Below are positions 1-10,198 of a DNA stretch of 64,000 nucleotides, piece by piece. A model generated the notes under the pieces. That model was not told the origin of the DNA. It made no database searches and saw nothing but the letters and a program-made list of their open reading frames with translations. Location: contig NZ_VHIV01000011.1 of assembly GCF_006494425.1 (NCBI RefSeq), forward strand, positions 1-64,000, in the 5' to 3' direction. The first letter of the stretch is position 1. Every line of letters begins with the position of its first letter. The DNA comes from Bacillus dicomae (GTDB lineage: Bacteria > Bacillota > Bacilli > Bacillales > Bacillaceae_G). The translations under genes and the position numbers were made by a program.

Positions 1-7
1 CATTTTC

Positions 8-79
8 GCGGAAGTAGTTCAGTGGTAGAATACAACCTTGCCAAGGTTGGGGTCGCGGGTTCGAATCCCGTCTTCCGCT
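8..79 (+). tRNA. tRNA-Gly (GCC)
   Basis: A full cloverleaf is visible: acceptor arm GCGGAAG paired with CTTCCGC, the T-loop GGTTCGAATCC, and an anticodon loop TTGCCAA with anticodon GCC. CCA is not encoded. It lies 10 bp before a tRNA-Ala gene and probably ends a longer tRNA or rRNA cluster to the left of the window. Confidence 0.97.
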
Positions 80-89
80 TAATTACTAA

Positions 90-162
90 GGGGCCTTAGC
101 TCAGCTGGGAGAGCGCCTGCCTTGCACGCAGGAGGTCAGCGGTTCGATCCCGCTAGGCTCCA
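90..162 (+). tRNA. tRNA-Ala (TGC)
   Basis: The acceptor arm GGGGCCT pairs with AGGCTCC, the D-arm reads AGCTCAGCTGGGAGAGC, and the anticodon loop CTTGCAC gives anticodon TGC. The T-arm GGTTCGATCCC is canonical. CCA is not fully encoded. It is the last gene of the tRNA run and is followed by a strong terminator. Confidence 0.97.
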
Positions 163-170
163 TCTAATAG

Positions 171-205
171 AAAAAGCTTACATCATATGATGTAAGCTTT
201 TTTTG
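171..205 (+). terminator. Terminator after tRNA-Ala
   Basis: An 11-bp perfect stem (AGCTTACATCA with TGATGTAAGCT) is followed by a run of T residues. It ends the tRNA transcript. Confidence 0.9.
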
Positions 206-277
206 TATTTCAAAAGACAACTTTCATATTTGTCATTTAAAATGGAGAAAACGTGAAAATAAAGGATGGGGATAATT

Positions 278-1423
278 ATGAAAGTTGTTATTGCATCTGA
301 TTCATATAAAGAAAATTTAAAAGCTATAGAAGTATGTGAAGCTATTGAAAGAGGTTTTGGAGCAATTTTCCCTAAAGCAGAGTATGTAAAAGTACCAATT
401 GGAGATGGAGGTGAAGGAACCGTTGAGTCCCTTGTTGATGCTACAGGGGGGAGAATTATATCACTTCATGTGACGGGACCGCTTAGAGAGAGCGTACAAG
501 CCTTTTACGGTATGTCTAAAGATAAAAAAACAGCGTTTATTGAAATGGCAGCAGCATCAGGATTGCAACATGTTCCGGTTAAAAAGCGAAATCCACTTAT
601 TACAACGACGAAAGGAACAGGAGAACTTATACTACATGCGCTAGACGAAGGAGCTGAGCATATTATTTTAGGACTTGGAGGAAGTGCTACAAATGATGGT
701 GGAGCAGGTATGTTGTCAGCTTTAGGAGTCAGGTTCATAAATCCAGAAGGGGAAGTAATAGAGCCATCTGGAGGAACGTTACATTCGATTGTAGCTATTG
801 ATTTTTCGCGAATGGACTCCCGCTTAACGCATATAAAGATAGAAGCAGCATGTGATGTAGATAATCCATTAGTAGGAATAAGGGGAGCATCTTTCGTATT
901 TGGGCGGCAAAAAGGTGCGGACGCAGAGATGATGAAAGAGCTAGATGAGAATTTAAAGCATTATGCGCATATCCTTAAACAATACTTATCTGGCGACGTA
1001 TCTAAAATACCTGGTGCAGGAGCAGCAGGAGGAATGGGAGCAGGCGTTATTGCAGTGTTAAAGGGAAACTTGCGAAGAGGCATTGAAATTGTATTAGATT
1101 ATACAAATTTTGATAAGCATATAAAAGGTGCAGATTTAGTTATAACTGGCGAGGGGAGAATAGATGAACAAACAGCATATGGAAAGGCCCCTGTAGGTGT
1201 TGCAGAGCGTGCGAAGCAGTTTCATATTCCTGTCATTGCTATTGGAGGATCTGTATCTCAGAATTATCCCGCTGTTCATGAAAAAGGAATTGATGCAGTA
1301 TTTAGTATTACAGCGAGCCCGATGACATTAGAAGAGGCATATAAAGTTGCAGCAGAGAATATCGAAATGACAGCAAAGAATATTGCAGCAGTTTGGAAAA
1401 TGGCATCAGAAAAACACTTCTAA
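278..1423 (+). CDS. glxK: Glycerate kinase
   Basis: This 381-residue protein belongs to the glycerate kinase type 1 (GlxK/GarK) family, which phosphorylates D-glycerate with ATP to feed it into glycolysis. Family signatures are visible: the N-terminal MKVVIASDSYKEN, GDGGEGT near residue 45, the glycine-rich GLGGSATNDGGAG near 135, GAGAAGGMGAG near 250 and TGEGRIDEQT near 290. The start at 278 is preferred over an ATG at 266, because AAAGGATGGGG lies just upstream of 278 and the family begins with MK(I/V)VIA. It is a single gene, with a terminator overlapping its end. Substrate specificity is from family knowledge. Confidence 0.92.
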   Translation: MKVVIASDSYKENLKAIEVCEAIERGFGAIFPKAEYVKVPIGDGGEGTVESLVDATGGRIISLHVTGPLRESVQAFYGMSKDKKTAFIEMAAASGLQHVPVKKRNPLITTTKGTGELILHALDEGAEHIILGLGGSATNDGGAGMLSALGVRFINPEGEVIEPSGGTLHSIVAIDFSRMDSRLTHIKIEAACDVDNPLVGIRGASFVFGRQKGADAEMMKELDENLKHYAHILKQYLSGDVSKIPGAGAAGGMGAGVIAVLKGNLRRGIEIVLDYTNFDKHIKGADLVITGEGRIDEQTAYGKAPVGVAERAKQFHIPVIAIGGSVSQNYPAVHEKGIDAVFSITASPMTLEEAYKVAAENIEMTAKNIAAVWKMASEKHF

Positions 1424-1443
1424 ATGTAGGAGTGTTTTTTATT
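1409..1443 (+). terminator. Terminator of glxK
   Basis: The inverted repeat AAAACACT ... AGTGTTTT overlaps the stop codon and runs into a T-rich tract. Confidence 0.7.
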
Positions 1444-1632
1444 ATTATCTAATAATAATGATAGTAATTGCTTCATTAAGTTAACTTTATACATAGAATA
1501 GTCTTAACATTTGGATTTTAAAGCGAATAAAGGTGCATAATTTGTATATCCATACAGAAAAATGTCGAGTTGAGTCAGACTATATAAAAGATTTAAAATA
1601 TTTAGTGAAGGCACAAAAGGGGGATACTATCT

Positions 1633-2526
1633 ATGAAAAAAGAAATCTCAGTTATTGGAGTTCCAATGGATTTAGGGCAGATGCGTCGTGGAGTTGATAT
1701 GGGACCGAGCGCAATCCGTTATGCAGGTGTAATTGAAAGAATTGAAGAAATTGGATATGACGTTAAAGATATGGGAGATATATGTATAGAGAGAGAAAAA
1801 GAAGTAGATGTAAATACAAGCTTAAGAAACCTTACACAAGTTGCAACTGTATGTAACGAGTTAGCGAGTAAGGTAGATCATATTATAGAAGAAGGTCGTT
1901 TTCCACTTGTATTAGGTGGTGATCATAGTATCGCTATCGGTACACTAGCTGGTGTAGCGAAACATTATAAAAACTTAGGTGTTATTTGGTATGATGCACA
2001 TGGTGATTTAAATACAGAAGAAACATCACCATCTGGAAATATTCATGGTATGTCACTTGCAGCAAGTTTAGGATATGGACATCCTTCACTTGTAGATTTA
2101 TACGGGGCATATCCAAAGGTGAAAAAAGAGAACGTTGTAATTATCGGTGCACGTGCATTAGATGAAGGAGAAAAAGACTTTATTCGCAATGAAGGTATTA
2201 AAGTATTCTCGATGCACGAGATTGATCGTATGGGTATGACGGCTGTTATGGAAGAAACAATCGCGTATTTATCTCATACTGATGGTGTGCATTTATCATT
2301 AGACTTAGATGGTCTGGATCCTCATGATGCACCAGGAGTTGGAACGCCTGTAATTGGTGGCCTATCTTATCGTGAAAGCCATTTAGCAATGGAAATGTTA
2401 GCGGAGGCTGATATTGTTACATCTGCTGAGTTTGTTGAGGTAAATACGATTTTAGATGAGCGAAATAGAACGGCAACAACAGCGGTTGCTTTAATGGGTT
2501 CTTTATTCGGTGAAAAACTAAAATAA
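1633..2526 (+). CDS. rocF: Arginase
   Basis: This 297-residue protein is a ureohydrolase of the arginase family, hydrolysing arginine to ornithine and urea with a binuclear manganese centre. The metal ligands are visible: GGDHS with H98, DAHGD with D121, H123 and D125, and SLDLDGLDP with D224 and D226. The length is typical of Bacillus RocF. The start has AAAGGGGGA 9 bp upstream. It is monocistronic here, separate from other roc genes, with its own terminator. I see no clear sigma-54 (-24/-12) element in the 190 bp upstream, so its control is not evident from the sequence. Confidence 0.96.
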   Translation: MKKEISVIGVPMDLGQMRRGVDMGPSAIRYAGVIERIEEIGYDVKDMGDICIEREKEVDVNTSLRNLTQVATVCNELASKVDHIIEEGRFPLVLGGDHSIAIGTLAGVAKHYKNLGVIWYDAHGDLNTEETSPSGNIHGMSLAASLGYGHPSLVDLYGAYPKVKKENVVIIGARALDEGEKDFIRNEGIKVFSMHEIDRMGMTAVMEETIAYLSHTDGVHLSLDLDGLDPHDAPGVGTPVIGGLSYRESHLAMEMLAEADIVTSAEFVEVNTILDERNRTATTAVALMGSLFGEKLK

Positions 2527-2530
2527 ATGT

Positions 2531-2561
2531 AAGAAAAGCAACTGAGAAGTTGCTTTTTTTA
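2531..2561 (+). terminator. Terminator of rocF
   Basis: The stem AAAGCAACT / AGTTGCTTT with a 3-4 base loop is followed by a T run just after the rocF stop. Confidence 0.85.
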
Positions 2562-2656
2562 TTTGAAAATAGGCGTATAATAATGATTTATATTATACTG
2601 TACGATAAGAATGTTTGACATCTTACCAATTTAGGCTAAAGGGAGGGTTGTTTGTA

Positions 2657-2685
2657 ATTGTTGTTTGTTTCATGTATGGTATAAT
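2657..2685 (+). promoter_or_regulatory. Probable sigma-A promoter of cdaA-cdaR-glmM
   Basis: A TATAAT hexamer at 2680-2685 is preceded by an extended -10 TG motif, with a TTGTTG-like -35 16 bp upstream. It lies about 90 bp before cdaA. This was assigned by eye; no start-site data. Confidence 0.55.
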
Positions 2686-2776
2686 TAACTAGTTGTTGGA
2701 AATACATACAGATAGAGCATAAAACAATATTTCAATATATGGATAGAATTGCTCGTAAGTAGGAGGAAGGGTTAGC

Positions 2777-3598
2777 ATGCCTTTTGAAGATACGACCATT
2801 TTGAAATATCTTAGTACGGTATTAGATATTGCCGTTGTATGGTTTATTATATATAAGCTAATTCTCATAATCCGAGGGACGAAAGCTGTTCAACTTTTAA
2901 AAGGGATTACAGTTATTATTGTCGTTCGGATGATCAGTATTTTTCTTGAATTGCATACGCTATATTGGCTAACTGAGCAAGTATTAACGTGGGGATTTTT
3001 AGCCGTTATTATTATTTTCCAGCCAGAATTGCGAAGAGCACTTGAGCAGCTAGGACGCGGGAGTTTATTTTCGCGTGTTGGAACTCAGGATGATGATGAA
3101 CCTGAAATCGTTGCAACATCGATAGCGAAAGCAACGGAATATATGGGGAAACGTAGAATAGGTGCATTAATTACTTTGTCAAAAGAGACCGGTATGGGTG
3201 ATTATGTGGAAACGGGTATTCCGCTAAATGCAAACGTATCATCGGAATTACTTATTAATATTTTCATACCTAATACACCTCTTCACGATGGAGCAGTAAT
3301 TATGCAAGGAAGTACCATTAAAGCAGCAGCATGCTATCTTCCGTTATCGGAAAGTCCATTTATCTCTAAGGAGTTAGGAACTAGGCATCGCGCTGCAATG
3401 GGAGTTAGTGAAGTTACGGATAGTATTACAGTAGTTGTGTCGGAAGAAACAGGCCAAATTTCTTTAACGAAAAATGGTAAGTTGCATCGTGATTTGAAGA
3501 CAGAACAACTGAAAGATATGTTGTTAGCTGAATTTAGTACGAACGAAAAAACGACTTCTTCGTCTTTATGGAATTGGAGGAGAAAGCGTCATGGATAA
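2777..3598 (+). CDS. cdaA: Diadenylate cyclase CdaA (c-di-AMP synthase)
   Basis: This 273-residue membrane protein joins two ATP molecules into the second messenger c-di-AMP. Three N-terminal membrane segments (about residues 12-80) are followed by the DisA_N catalytic domain. The family catalytic motifs are visible: LHDGA at residues 169-173 and RHR at 203-205. The start has AGGAGGAAGGG upstream. It overlaps cdaR by 8 bp, and cdaR overlaps glmM by 8 bp. This is the conserved cdaA-cdaR-glmM operon, in which both neighbouring proteins are known to modulate the cyclase. The cellular role in potassium and wall homeostasis is family knowledge. Confidence 0.97.
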   Translation: MPFEDTTILKYLSTVLDIAVVWFIIYKLILIIRGTKAVQLLKGITVIIVVRMISIFLELHTLYWLTEQVLTWGFLAVIIIFQPELRRALEQLGRGSLFSRVGTQDDDEPEIVATSIAKATEYMGKRRIGALITLSKETGMGDYVETGIPLNANVSSELLINIFIPNTPLHDGAVIMQGSTIKAAACYLPLSESPFISKELGTRHRAAMGVSEVTDSITVVVSEETGQISLTKNGKLHRDLKTEQLKDMLLAEFSTNEKTTSSSLWNWRRKRHG

Positions 3599-5066
3599 GT
3601 TAATGGAGAATCATTGGTTTTTAAAAGGAATCTCATTACTATTGGCGTGTATGCTTTTTATGTCAGCGACTTTAACTGAAAAAAATACGACATCAGGGAT
3701 ACTACCTTTTGCAAATGATGCGAAAGAAACATTAACTAATTATGATATTAACCTTAAGTATGATGAAGAGAAATATATTGTAAGTGGTATTCCGGCAGAG
3801 GGCGTTAAGGTAAAGTTAGAGGGTCCAAAAGCAGCGGTTGCTGCAGCAAAAGCAAAAAAACAATTTGATATACCAGTTGATTTGAGAGATAGCGAAAAAG
3901 GAACTTATGAAGTTTCTTTGAAAACGAACGGGCTTCCAGATGATGTGAAGGGGACAGTTCAGCCATCAACAATTAAAATCACTCTTCATGAAAAAGCGAG
4001 AAAATACGTTCATGTAGACTTGAAATTATCAAATGAGGATCAGATGCCAGCGGGTTCTACCCTCGAGAAATCAAGCATTAAACCTGATACTGTTGAGGTA
4101 GTTGGGACGAAAGAAGAAATTGAAAGCATTTCATCTGCTAAGGCGTATATTGATTTAAAAGGCGTTAATAAAACTGTTACAAAAACACCCGAAGTTACAT
4201 TATACAATAAAGAGGGAAAACGTTTAAATGTAAGAACAAGTCCATCTAAAATTAGTGTAACATTGAATGTGGCAACGCAAGCTACGGCCAATAATACTGA
4301 AAAAACTGTTCCTATATCATATACGAAAAAGGGGAGTTTACCAGAAGGATTGGCCGTTACAAATATTAGCGTTGAGCCGAGAGAAGTAACGATAGCAGGT
4401 CCAAAAGATATATTGGATAATATACAATCGATAGAGGGGGTCGAAGTAGATCTTAGTCAATTGACAGAGTCTACAACATTCGATACCTCTGTTTTATTAC
4501 CAAAGGGTGTAACAAGTGCGAAACCGAATCAAGTGAAGGTTTCAGTAGGCGTACAAAAAACAAAACAAACGAAAACAAGAACGATTGATGGTATATCAAT
4601 TCAAAAAAATGGACTTTCTAAAGACGTTACGGCCCAATTACTTTCGCCGCAAGACGGGAAGATAAGCGTTGATATTTCAGGAGAAACAAGTATAGTAGAT
4701 AAAATAACAGCTGCTCAAATAACAGCAGTGATTAATCTACAAAATGTGTCTCCTGGGACGAAGGATGTTGCCATTCAAGTGAGTGGCCCTGGTAATATTT
4801 CAATAGAGCCAAAACAAAAAAGTGCTAAAGTCACAATTGTGAAGAAAGAAAATCCCGATAAAGAAGTACAGGGTAACGGTGAACAACCAAATTCAAATAA
4901 TAATCAAGATAATCAAACGGAAAAACCAAAAAATCCTGAACCTAAGCCTGATCCGGAAAAGGAAAAGGAGAAGGAACCGGAACAAAATAAAGATAAAGAA
5001 ACTAGCCAAGAGCCAACAGTAGATAATCAAAAAGAGCCAGAAAAAGGAGCGAATCATAATGGGTAA
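3591..5066 (+). CDS. cdaR: CdaR, YbbR-domain regulator of CdaA
   Basis: This 491-residue protein is an extracellular, membrane-anchored regulator of the c-di-AMP cyclase. A single N-terminal membrane segment (about residues 9-25) is followed by four YbbR repeats (roughly 50-140, 150-235, 245-325 and 330-415). Each repeat shows the typical I-x-G-P-x-x-x-(V/I) turns, such as [10 protein letters not shown] and [10 protein letters not shown]. The last 70 residues are a low-complexity tail rich in Glu, Lys, Pro, Asn and Gln, likely spanning or contacting the wall. The GTCATGG start overlaps the cdaA end, which suggests translational coupling. Confidence 0.95.
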   Translation: MDKLMENHWFLKGISLLLACMLFMSATLTEKNTTSGILPFANDAKETLTNYDINLKYDEEKYIVSGIPAEGVKVKLEGPKAAVAAAKAKKQFDIPVDLRDSEKGTYEVSLKTNGLPDDVKGTVQPSTIKITLHEKARKYVHVDLKLSNEDQMPAGSTLEKSSIKPDTVEVVGTKEEIESISSAKAYIDLKGVNKTVTKTPEVTLYNKEGKRLNVRTSPSKISVTLNVATQATANNTEKTVPISYTKKGSLPEGLAVTNISVEPREVTIAGPKDILDNIQSIEGVEVDLSQLTESTTFDTSVLLPKGVTSAKPNQVKVSVGVQKTKQTKTRTIDGISIQKNGLSKDVTAQLLSPQDGKISVDISGETSIVDKITAAQITAVINLQNVSPGTKDVAIQVSGPGNISIEPKQKSAKVTIVKKENPDKEVQGNGEQPNSNNNQDNQTEKPKNPEPKPDPEKEKEKEPEQNKDKETSQEPTVDNQKEPEKGANHNG

Positions 5067-6405
5067 ATATTTTGGTACAGATGGAGTACGCGGGGTTGCG
5101 AACCAGGAGTTAACACCTGAATTAGCGTTCAAAATTGGACGTTTTGGTGGTTATGTATTAACAAAAGATACAGATCGTCCAAAAGTAATTATCGGTCGTG
5201 ATACACGTATATCAGGACATATGCTAGAAGGAGCTTTAGTAGCAGGTCTATTATCAACTGGAGCAGAAGTAATGCGTCTTGGTGTTATTTCTACACCAGG
5301 TGTTGCTTATTTAACAAAAGCTTTAGATGCACAAGCTGGTGTTATGATTTCTGCATCTCATAATCCAGTACAAGATAACGGAATTAAATTCTTCGGTTCA
5401 GACGGTTTTAAATTAACAGATGAGCAAGAAGCAGAAATCGAAGCTTTATTAGACAAAGAAGTTGATGAATTACCACGTCCAACAGGTACTAACCTTGGAC
5501 AAGTGAGTGATTATTTTGAAGGTGGACAAAAGTATTTACAATACATTAAACAAACTGTAGAGGAAGACTTCTCTGGTTTACATATCGCTTTAGATTGTGC
5601 GCATGGTGCTACGTCTTCTTTAGCTCCGTACTTATTTGCTGATTTAGAAGCTGATATTTCAACAATGGGTACTTCACCAAACGGTATGAACATTAACGAT
5701 GGAGTAGGTTCTACGCATCCAGAAGTATTAGCTGAATTAGTAAAAGAAAAAGGTGCTGATATCGGTCTTGCTTTTGATGGTGATGGTGACCGTTTAATCG
5801 CTGTAGATGAAAAAGGAAACATCGTTGATGGCGATCAAATTATGTTTATTTGTGCAAAGTACATGAAAGAAACGGGTCAACTAAAGCACAATACAGTTGT
5901 TTCAACAGTTATGAGTAACTTAGGCTTCTACAAAGCGCTTGAAGCTAACGGTATTACAAGTGATAAAACAGCAGTTGGTGATCGCTACGTAATGGAAGAG
6001 ATGAAGCGTGGTGGATATAACCTGGGCGGAGAACAATCAGGTCACATTATCTTACTTGATTACATTACAACTGGTGATGGAATGTTAAGTGCACTTCAAC
6101 TTGTAAACATCATGAAAATGACGAAAAAGCCATTATCTGAGCTTGCAGGAGAAATGACAAAATTCCCGCAATTACTAGTAAACGTTCGTGTAACAGATAA
6201 AAAACTAGCATTAGAAAACGAAAAAATTAAAGAAATTATTCGTGTTGTAGAAGAAGAAATGAACGGTGATGGCCGCATTCTTGTTCGTCCATCTGGAACA
6301 GAACCACTTATTCGTGTAATGGCAGAAGCACCAACGCAAGAAGTTTGTGATGCATATGTACATCGCATTGTAGAAGTTGTGAAAGCGGAAGTTGGCGCTG
6401 AATAA
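5059..6405 (+). CDS. glmM: Phosphoglucosamine mutase
   Basis: This 448-residue enzyme converts glucosamine-6-phosphate to glucosamine-1-phosphate on the route to UDP-GlcNAc and peptidoglycan. The phosphoserine loop SASHNP places the catalytic Ser at residue 100. The magnesium loop DGDGDR is at 240-245, and the C-terminal phosphate-binding [12 protein letters not shown] is near 410. The start has AAAAGGAGCG upstream inside the end of cdaR, giving an 8-bp overlap. The next gene but for a ribozyme leader is glmS, the preceding step of the same pathway. Confidence 0.98.
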   Translation: MGKYFGTDGVRGVANQELTPELAFKIGRFGGYVLTKDTDRPKVIIGRDTRISGHMLEGALVAGLLSTGAEVMRLGVISTPGVAYLTKALDAQAGVMISASHNPVQDNGIKFFGSDGFKLTDEQEAEIEALLDKEVDELPRPTGTNLGQVSDYFEGGQKYLQYIKQTVEEDFSGLHIALDCAHGATSSLAPYLFADLEADISTMGTSPNGMNINDGVGSTHPEVLAELVKEKGADIGLAFDGDGDRLIAVDEKGNIVDGDQIMFICAKYMKETGQLKHNTVVSTVMSNLGFYKALEANGITSDKTAVGDRYVMEEMKRGGYNLGGEQSGHIILLDYITTGDGMLSALQLVNIMKMTKKPLSELAGEMTKFPQLLVNVRVTDKKLALENEKIKEIIRVVEEEMNGDGRILVRPSGTEPLIRVMAEAPTQEVCDAYVHRIVEVVKAEVGAE

Positions 6406-6421
6406 TTTGATAAATTTTTTG

Positions 6422-6451
6422 AAAAAGGAGCACAATAAGTGCTCCTTTTTC
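6422..6451 (+). terminator. Terminator of the cdaA-cdaR-glmM operon
   Basis: The stem GGAGCAC / GTGCTCC with a short AATAA loop is followed by TTTTT, so glmS is a separate transcription unit. Confidence 0.9.
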
Positions 6452-6549
6452 ATATGTTTTATAGACGATGAAAAAAATTTCATTGACGGTTTATCCATGT
6501 TTGTTATAAGATGGTCTTGTTCTTTTTCTCAAAAGAAATATTGTAAATT

Positions 6550-6695
6550 ATAGAAGCGCCAGAACTACAAGTAGTGTAGTTGACGAGGTGGGGTTTATCG
6601 AGATTTCGGCGGATGACTCCCGGTTGTTCATCACAACCGCAAGCTTTTACTTAAATCATTAAGGTGACTTAGTGGACAAAGGTGAAAGTGTGATG
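6550..6695 (+). ncRNA. glmS ribozyme (glucosamine-6-phosphate riboswitch)
   Basis: The catalytic core is recognisable by its conserved strings: AGCGCCAGAACT at 6555, GACGAGGTGGGGTTTATCG near 6582, GGCGGATGACTCCCGG near 6610, and the 3' AAGGTGACTTAGTGGACAAA. By analogy with known glmS ribozymes, self-cleavage falls 5' of G6556. Binding of GlcN6P triggers cleavage and loss of the downstream mRNA, giving feedback control of glmS. About 195 nt separate it from the glmS ATG, and that stretch contains further structure. Confidence 0.97.
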
Positions 6696-6768
6696 AGAGA
6701 AAAGGAACGGATACAAACTAGCTGTATAAGTATATACGGACTTAAACCCAATCGAGAGGAAGGTGAAA

Positions 6769-6882
6769 GCCGTTACAAGCTTACAGGGCTAGCAATATGT
6801 AATCCGTTTTTTAGTATAAATAAAAATGGTATCGGACTATGTCGTTACATGTTCGCAGAGCAGTGTAAGCATTTGTAACGGC
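6769..6882 (+). promoter_or_regulatory. Long-range hairpin in the glmS leader
   Basis: The segment 6769-6785 (GCCGTTACAAGCTTACA) is complementary to 6864-6882 (TGTAAGCATTTGTAACGGC) with only a 2-base bulge, giving 17 base pairs around a loop of about 78 nt. The 3' arm ends 8 bases before the glmS ATG. The 5' arm can alternatively pair with 6798-6806, which is followed by six T residues. The function is not known; control of translation or transcript stability is my inference. Confidence 0.5.
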
Positions 6883-6890
6883 GACTAAAC

Positions 6891-8693
6891 ATGTGTGGAA
6901 TCGTAGGATTTATTGGAGAGCAAGATGCAAAGGAAATTTTATTAAAAGGTTTAGAAAAGCTAGAATATCGTGGATATGATTCAGCAGGTATTGCAGTACA
7001 AGCAGAGAACGGTGTTGTTGTATACAAAGAAAAAGGCCGTATTGCAAAACTTCGCGAAATCGTAGATGAGAACGTAGCAGCAAGCGTGGGAATCGGTCAT
7101 ACACGCTGGGCTACACATGGTGTTCCAAGCAAAGTAAACGCGCATCCGCATCAAAGTACATCAAAACGTTTTACACTAGTTCATAATGGTGTAATTGAAA
7201 ACTATGAGTTAGTGAAAAAGGAATATTTACAAGATGTAACGTTCGTAAGTGAAACAGATACAGAGGTTATCGTACAGCTTATAGAACAACAAGTGAGCAC
7301 AGGACTAAGTGTAGAAGAAGCGTTCCGTAATACGCTATCTCTTTTACATGGCTCTTATGCAATCGGATTACTTGATGCTGAAAATCCAAACATGATTTAT
7401 GTTGCTAAAAACAAAAGCCCGCTATTAGTAGGTGTTGGTGACAACTTTAATGTTGTGGCGAGCGACGCTATGGCGATGTTACAAGTTACAGATCAATTTA
7501 TTGAATTAATGGATAAAGAAATTGTAATTGTAACGAAAGAAAGTATTACAATTAAAAACTTACAAGGTGAAACGATTGAACGTGCACCGTTTACAGCGGA
7601 ATTAGACGCAAGTGATATTGAAAAAGGAACATACCCTCATTTCATGCTTAAAGAAATCGATGAGCAACCACTTGTAATCCGTAATATAATTCAAAAGTAT
7701 CAAGATGAAAATGGCGAGATTGAATTAGATCAAGACATCCGCAATGCTATTTTAGATAGCGATCGTATTTACATCATTGCATGTGGAACAAGTTATCATG
7801 CAGGTCTTGTTGGAAAACAATTTATCGAGAAATTTGCAAAAATGCCAGTTGAAGTGCATGTAGCAAGTGAATTCTCTTATAACATGCCATTATTAACAGA
7901 AAGACCATTCTTCATTTATATTTCACAAAGTGGTGAAACAGCTGATAGCCGTGCGGTACTTGTACAAACAAATGAAATGGGTCATAAAGCATTAACGATT
8001 ACAAACGTACCTGGTTCTACGCTTTCTCGTGAAGCTGATTACACACTTCCGTTATACGCGGGACCAGAAATCGCAGTTGCATCAACGAAAGCTTACACAG
8101 CACAGCTTGCAGTACTTTCAATTTTAGCTGCGGACATTGCTAAAGCGAAAGGTGAAGTTCTTGATTTCGATTTAACACACGAACTAGGACTTGTAGCAAA
8201 TGCAATGATAGAACTTTGTGATCAAAAAGAAGAAATGGACGCATTAGCAAAACAATTTTTAGCAACAACTCGTAACTGTTTCTTCATCGGACGTAGCGTA
8301 GACTTCTACGTAGGATTAGAAGGTGCGTTAAAGCTAAAAGAAATCTCTTACATCCAAGCAGAAGGATTTGCTGGAGGAGAATTAAAACACGGTACAATCG
8401 CCTTAATCGAAAACGGTACACCAGTTATCGCACTTGCTACACAAGAGCACGTAAACCTTGGAATTCGTGGTAACGTGAAAGAAGTAGTAGCACGCGGAGC
8501 TAACCCATGTATCATCTCAATGAAAGGCTTAGAAATGGAAGGTGACAGTTTCGTATTACCAGCTGTACACGAAGCATTAGCACCGTTAGTAGCCGTTATT
8601 CCATTCCAACTTATCTCATACTACGCAGCGCTTCACCGCGAGTGTGACGTTGATAAGCCACGTAACTTAGCTAAGTCTGTTACGGTTGAGTAG
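6891..8693 (+). CDS. glmS: Glutamine-fructose-6-phosphate aminotransferase
   Basis: This 600-residue enzyme makes glucosamine-6-phosphate from fructose-6-phosphate and glutamine, the first committed step of amino sugar synthesis. The N-terminal glutaminase domain starts [10 protein letters not shown], with Cys2 as nucleophile after Met removal. Two SIS sugar-isomerase domains follow (about residues 285-420 and 455-590), and the protein ends [13 protein letters not shown], the usual C-terminus. No strong Shine-Dalgarno precedes the ATG; only GGCGAC lies in range, partly inside a hairpin arm. Expression is governed by the upstream ribozyme. Confidence 0.98.
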   Translation: MCGIVGFIGEQDAKEILLKGLEKLEYRGYDSAGIAVQAENGVVVYKEKGRIAKLREIVDENVAASVGIGHTRWATHGVPSKVNAHPHQSTSKRFTLVHNGVIENYELVKKEYLQDVTFVSETDTEVIVQLIEQQVSTGLSVEEAFRNTLSLLHGSYAIGLLDAENPNMIYVAKNKSPLLVGVGDNFNVVASDAMAMLQVTDQFIELMDKEIVIVTKESITIKNLQGETIERAPFTAELDASDIEKGTYPHFMLKEIDEQPLVIRNIIQKYQDENGEIELDQDIRNAILDSDRIYIIACGTSYHAGLVGKQFIEKFAKMPVEVHVASEFSYNMPLLTERPFFIYISQSGETADSRAVLVQTNEMGHKALTITNVPGSTLSREADYTLPLYAGPEIAVASTKAYTAQLAVLSILAADIAKAKGEVLDFDLTHELGLVANAMIELCDQKEEMDALAKQFLATTRNCFFIGRSVDFYVGLEGALKLKEISYIQAEGFAGGELKHGTIALIENGTPVIALATQEHVNLGIRGNVKEVVARGANPCIISMKGLEMEGDSFVLPAVHEALAPLVAVIPFQLISYYAALHRECDVDKPRNLAKSVTVE

Positions 8694-8730
8694 GAGATTA
8701 GTAGGTTAGTAAATATAGTGTAGTTTTGAA

Positions 8731-8943
8731 ATAAAGTTAAGACGTTTATAAAAAAGGTGCGATGCTTTATCTCTTTAATCAAAGAATTGTAAATAAGCTA
8801 TGATCAAACTTTTTTATAAAACATAAACATAAACCTGTTGGATAAGAAACCATTTTGATTAGACTTTTTCAAAATGGTTTCTTTTTATTCATCATAGAAT
8901 ACGGTTTAACACAATATTTTTAATCAAACTTTATTTTAAAGCC
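8731..8943 (+). repeat. Diverged repeat copy A (3' region of glmS)
   Basis: This non-coding stretch aligns by eye with 15921-16146. Shared blocks include GTTTATAAAAAAG, a GCTTTA-CTCTTTA-like string, a hairpin built on CCATTTTGA ... TCAAAATGG, and TAATCAAACTTTATTTTAAA near the end. The two copies are clearly related but well diverged, and they bracket the hydrolase and gluconate genes. Origin unknown. Confidence 0.5.
8843..8887 (+). terminator. Terminator of glmS
   Basis: The stem AAGAAACCATTTTGA / TCAAAATGGTTTCTT is followed by TTTTATT. It sits inside the diverged repeat, about 150 bp after the glmS stop. Confidence 0.8.
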
Positions 8944-9056
8944 ACACATTGCTTTTTCTTATGGTGAATTTATTTCTTAGTTATTTCCTGCATTTTATAT
9001 CATTCACCAATCATGTAATGTTAAGGGAGATGACAAAAGAAAGGAAGAATGTACAA

Positions 9057-9866
9057 ATGAGTATAGTAAAAAACGGAACATTCCAAGTAATTGGAGCAAG
9101 CATCTATTATGAGGTGCGTGGCTCGGGTCCAATTCTTCTTTTGATTCATGGTGGGGGTGGTGATGCCGACAAGTTCCATAATATCGCCGACCACCTTGCT
9201 AAATGGTATACCGTTGTTACTTACGATCGTCGTGGTCATTCCCGTAGCAATCTCGTCAATAAAAATGAGGATTACCATGTGCACACGCATAGCGAAGATA
9301 CTCATCGGTTGCTAGCTAATTTGACCAAAGAACCGGCTTATGTGTTCGGAAGTAGTTCTGGTGCTGTTATCGGACTTGATTTGTGCATACGTCATCCTGA
9401 GCAGGTACAGTTACTAATCCCACACGAACCGGTTTTATTACAACTTTTATCTGAAAATGAGTTGAAGCAGGCTATAAATTTCATGGAAGACCTTAAAGGG
9501 AATCATCAAAGTGAGGTCATGAAGTTATTGTCAAATATTGATGATAGTAATTCCGAACCATCGAAGGATATGTTAACAGAGCGGCTACTTGGCAATTCGA
9601 TGTATTTCACTGAGTATGAAATCCTGGGAATTCTCAGCCATACTTTAAATATCGATGCATTAAAGTCCCTATTAAAACCTGCATCGATACAGGTACGTCC
9701 AGCCGGTGGAAGTATTTCACGAGAATCTTTTCCTTATCATTGCGCATTCAACTTAGCAGAACACCTCGGAACAGAATTCGCAGAGTTTCCAGGACATCAT
9801 GTGGGTTATAACACAGTGCATCATAAAGAGTTTGCTGAGAGGTTACATGATGTTATTGAGAATTAA
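9057..9866 (+). CDS. Alpha/beta-fold hydrolase
   Basis: This 270-residue protein of the alpha/beta hydrolase superfamily has an oxyanion-hole HGGGGD near residue 35, YDRRGHSRS near 62, and a nucleophile elbow GSSSGA near 100. A C-terminal PGHHVGY carries the likely catalytic His. The start at 9057 is chosen because AAAGGAAGA lies 8 bp upstream; an upstream in-frame extension to 8949 has no usable ribosome binding site. It stands alone between the glmS terminator and the gluconate operon. The substrate cannot be told from the sequence. Confidence 0.85.
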   Translation: MSIVKNGTFQVIGASIYYEVRGSGPILLLIHGGGGDADKFHNIADHLAKWYTVVTYDRRGHSRSNLVNKNEDYHVHTHSEDTHRLLANLTKEPAYVFGSSSGAVIGLDLCIRHPEQVQLLIPHEPVLLQLLSENELKQAINFMEDLKGNHQSEVMKLLSNIDDSNSEPSKDMLTERLLGNSMYFTEYEILGILSHTLNIDALKSLLKPASIQVRPAGGSISRESFPYHCAFNLAEHLGTEFAEFPGHHVGYNTVHHKEFAERLHDVIEN

Positions 9867-10198
9867 TCGGGAAACTATCAATGAGCAGTGTATAAACACA
9901 ATAGCGCGAATAGATATTCATGGAGTTACAAGACAATACGTAATTTAGGATTTTGTCTATATGTCTAAATTTATTTCAAAGCAACAGCAGAATATGAACA
10001 ACTAAAAAAAGCAGCTACCTCTCCATTTAAAGGTAGCTGCTTTTTTTTACATAGATTCTATAATTATTTGTCTTTCATACCACTTGTTTAGTTTTCTATT
10101 CCCTAAATCTTCTTTATCAACAATAATAGTTTTGGGGGTGACTTGATTTGTTAGCTTAATAATTATGGTCTTTCCTCTAATAGAACCAAAGCAAACAA
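9867..10198. other. Intergenic region, hydrolase to gntR
   Basis: This stretch holds a two-way terminator at 10004-10048. On the minus strand (10047-10247) lies an open frame of 66 codons whose protein looks plausible, with KTIIIKLTNQ and KTIIVDKEDL, but which has no convincing start or ribosome binding site. It may be the tail of a broken gene. Nothing else is recognised. Confidence 0.4.
10004..10048. terminator. Bidirectional terminator
   Basis: The stem AGCAGCTACCT / AGGTAGCTGCT carries A residues on the left and eight T residues on the right, so it can end transcripts from both sides. Confidence 0.8.

Noticed and set aside
1440..1632. Sigma-54 (-24/-12) promoter before the arginase gene
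   Set aside because: No TGGCAC-N5-TTGC-type pair was found by eye, although roc genes elsewhere use it.
6672..6878. Open frame of 68 codons inside the glmS leader
   Set aside because: It begins within the ribozyme core and runs through the structured leader. The bases there are explained by RNA structure, and the protein has no recognisable feature.
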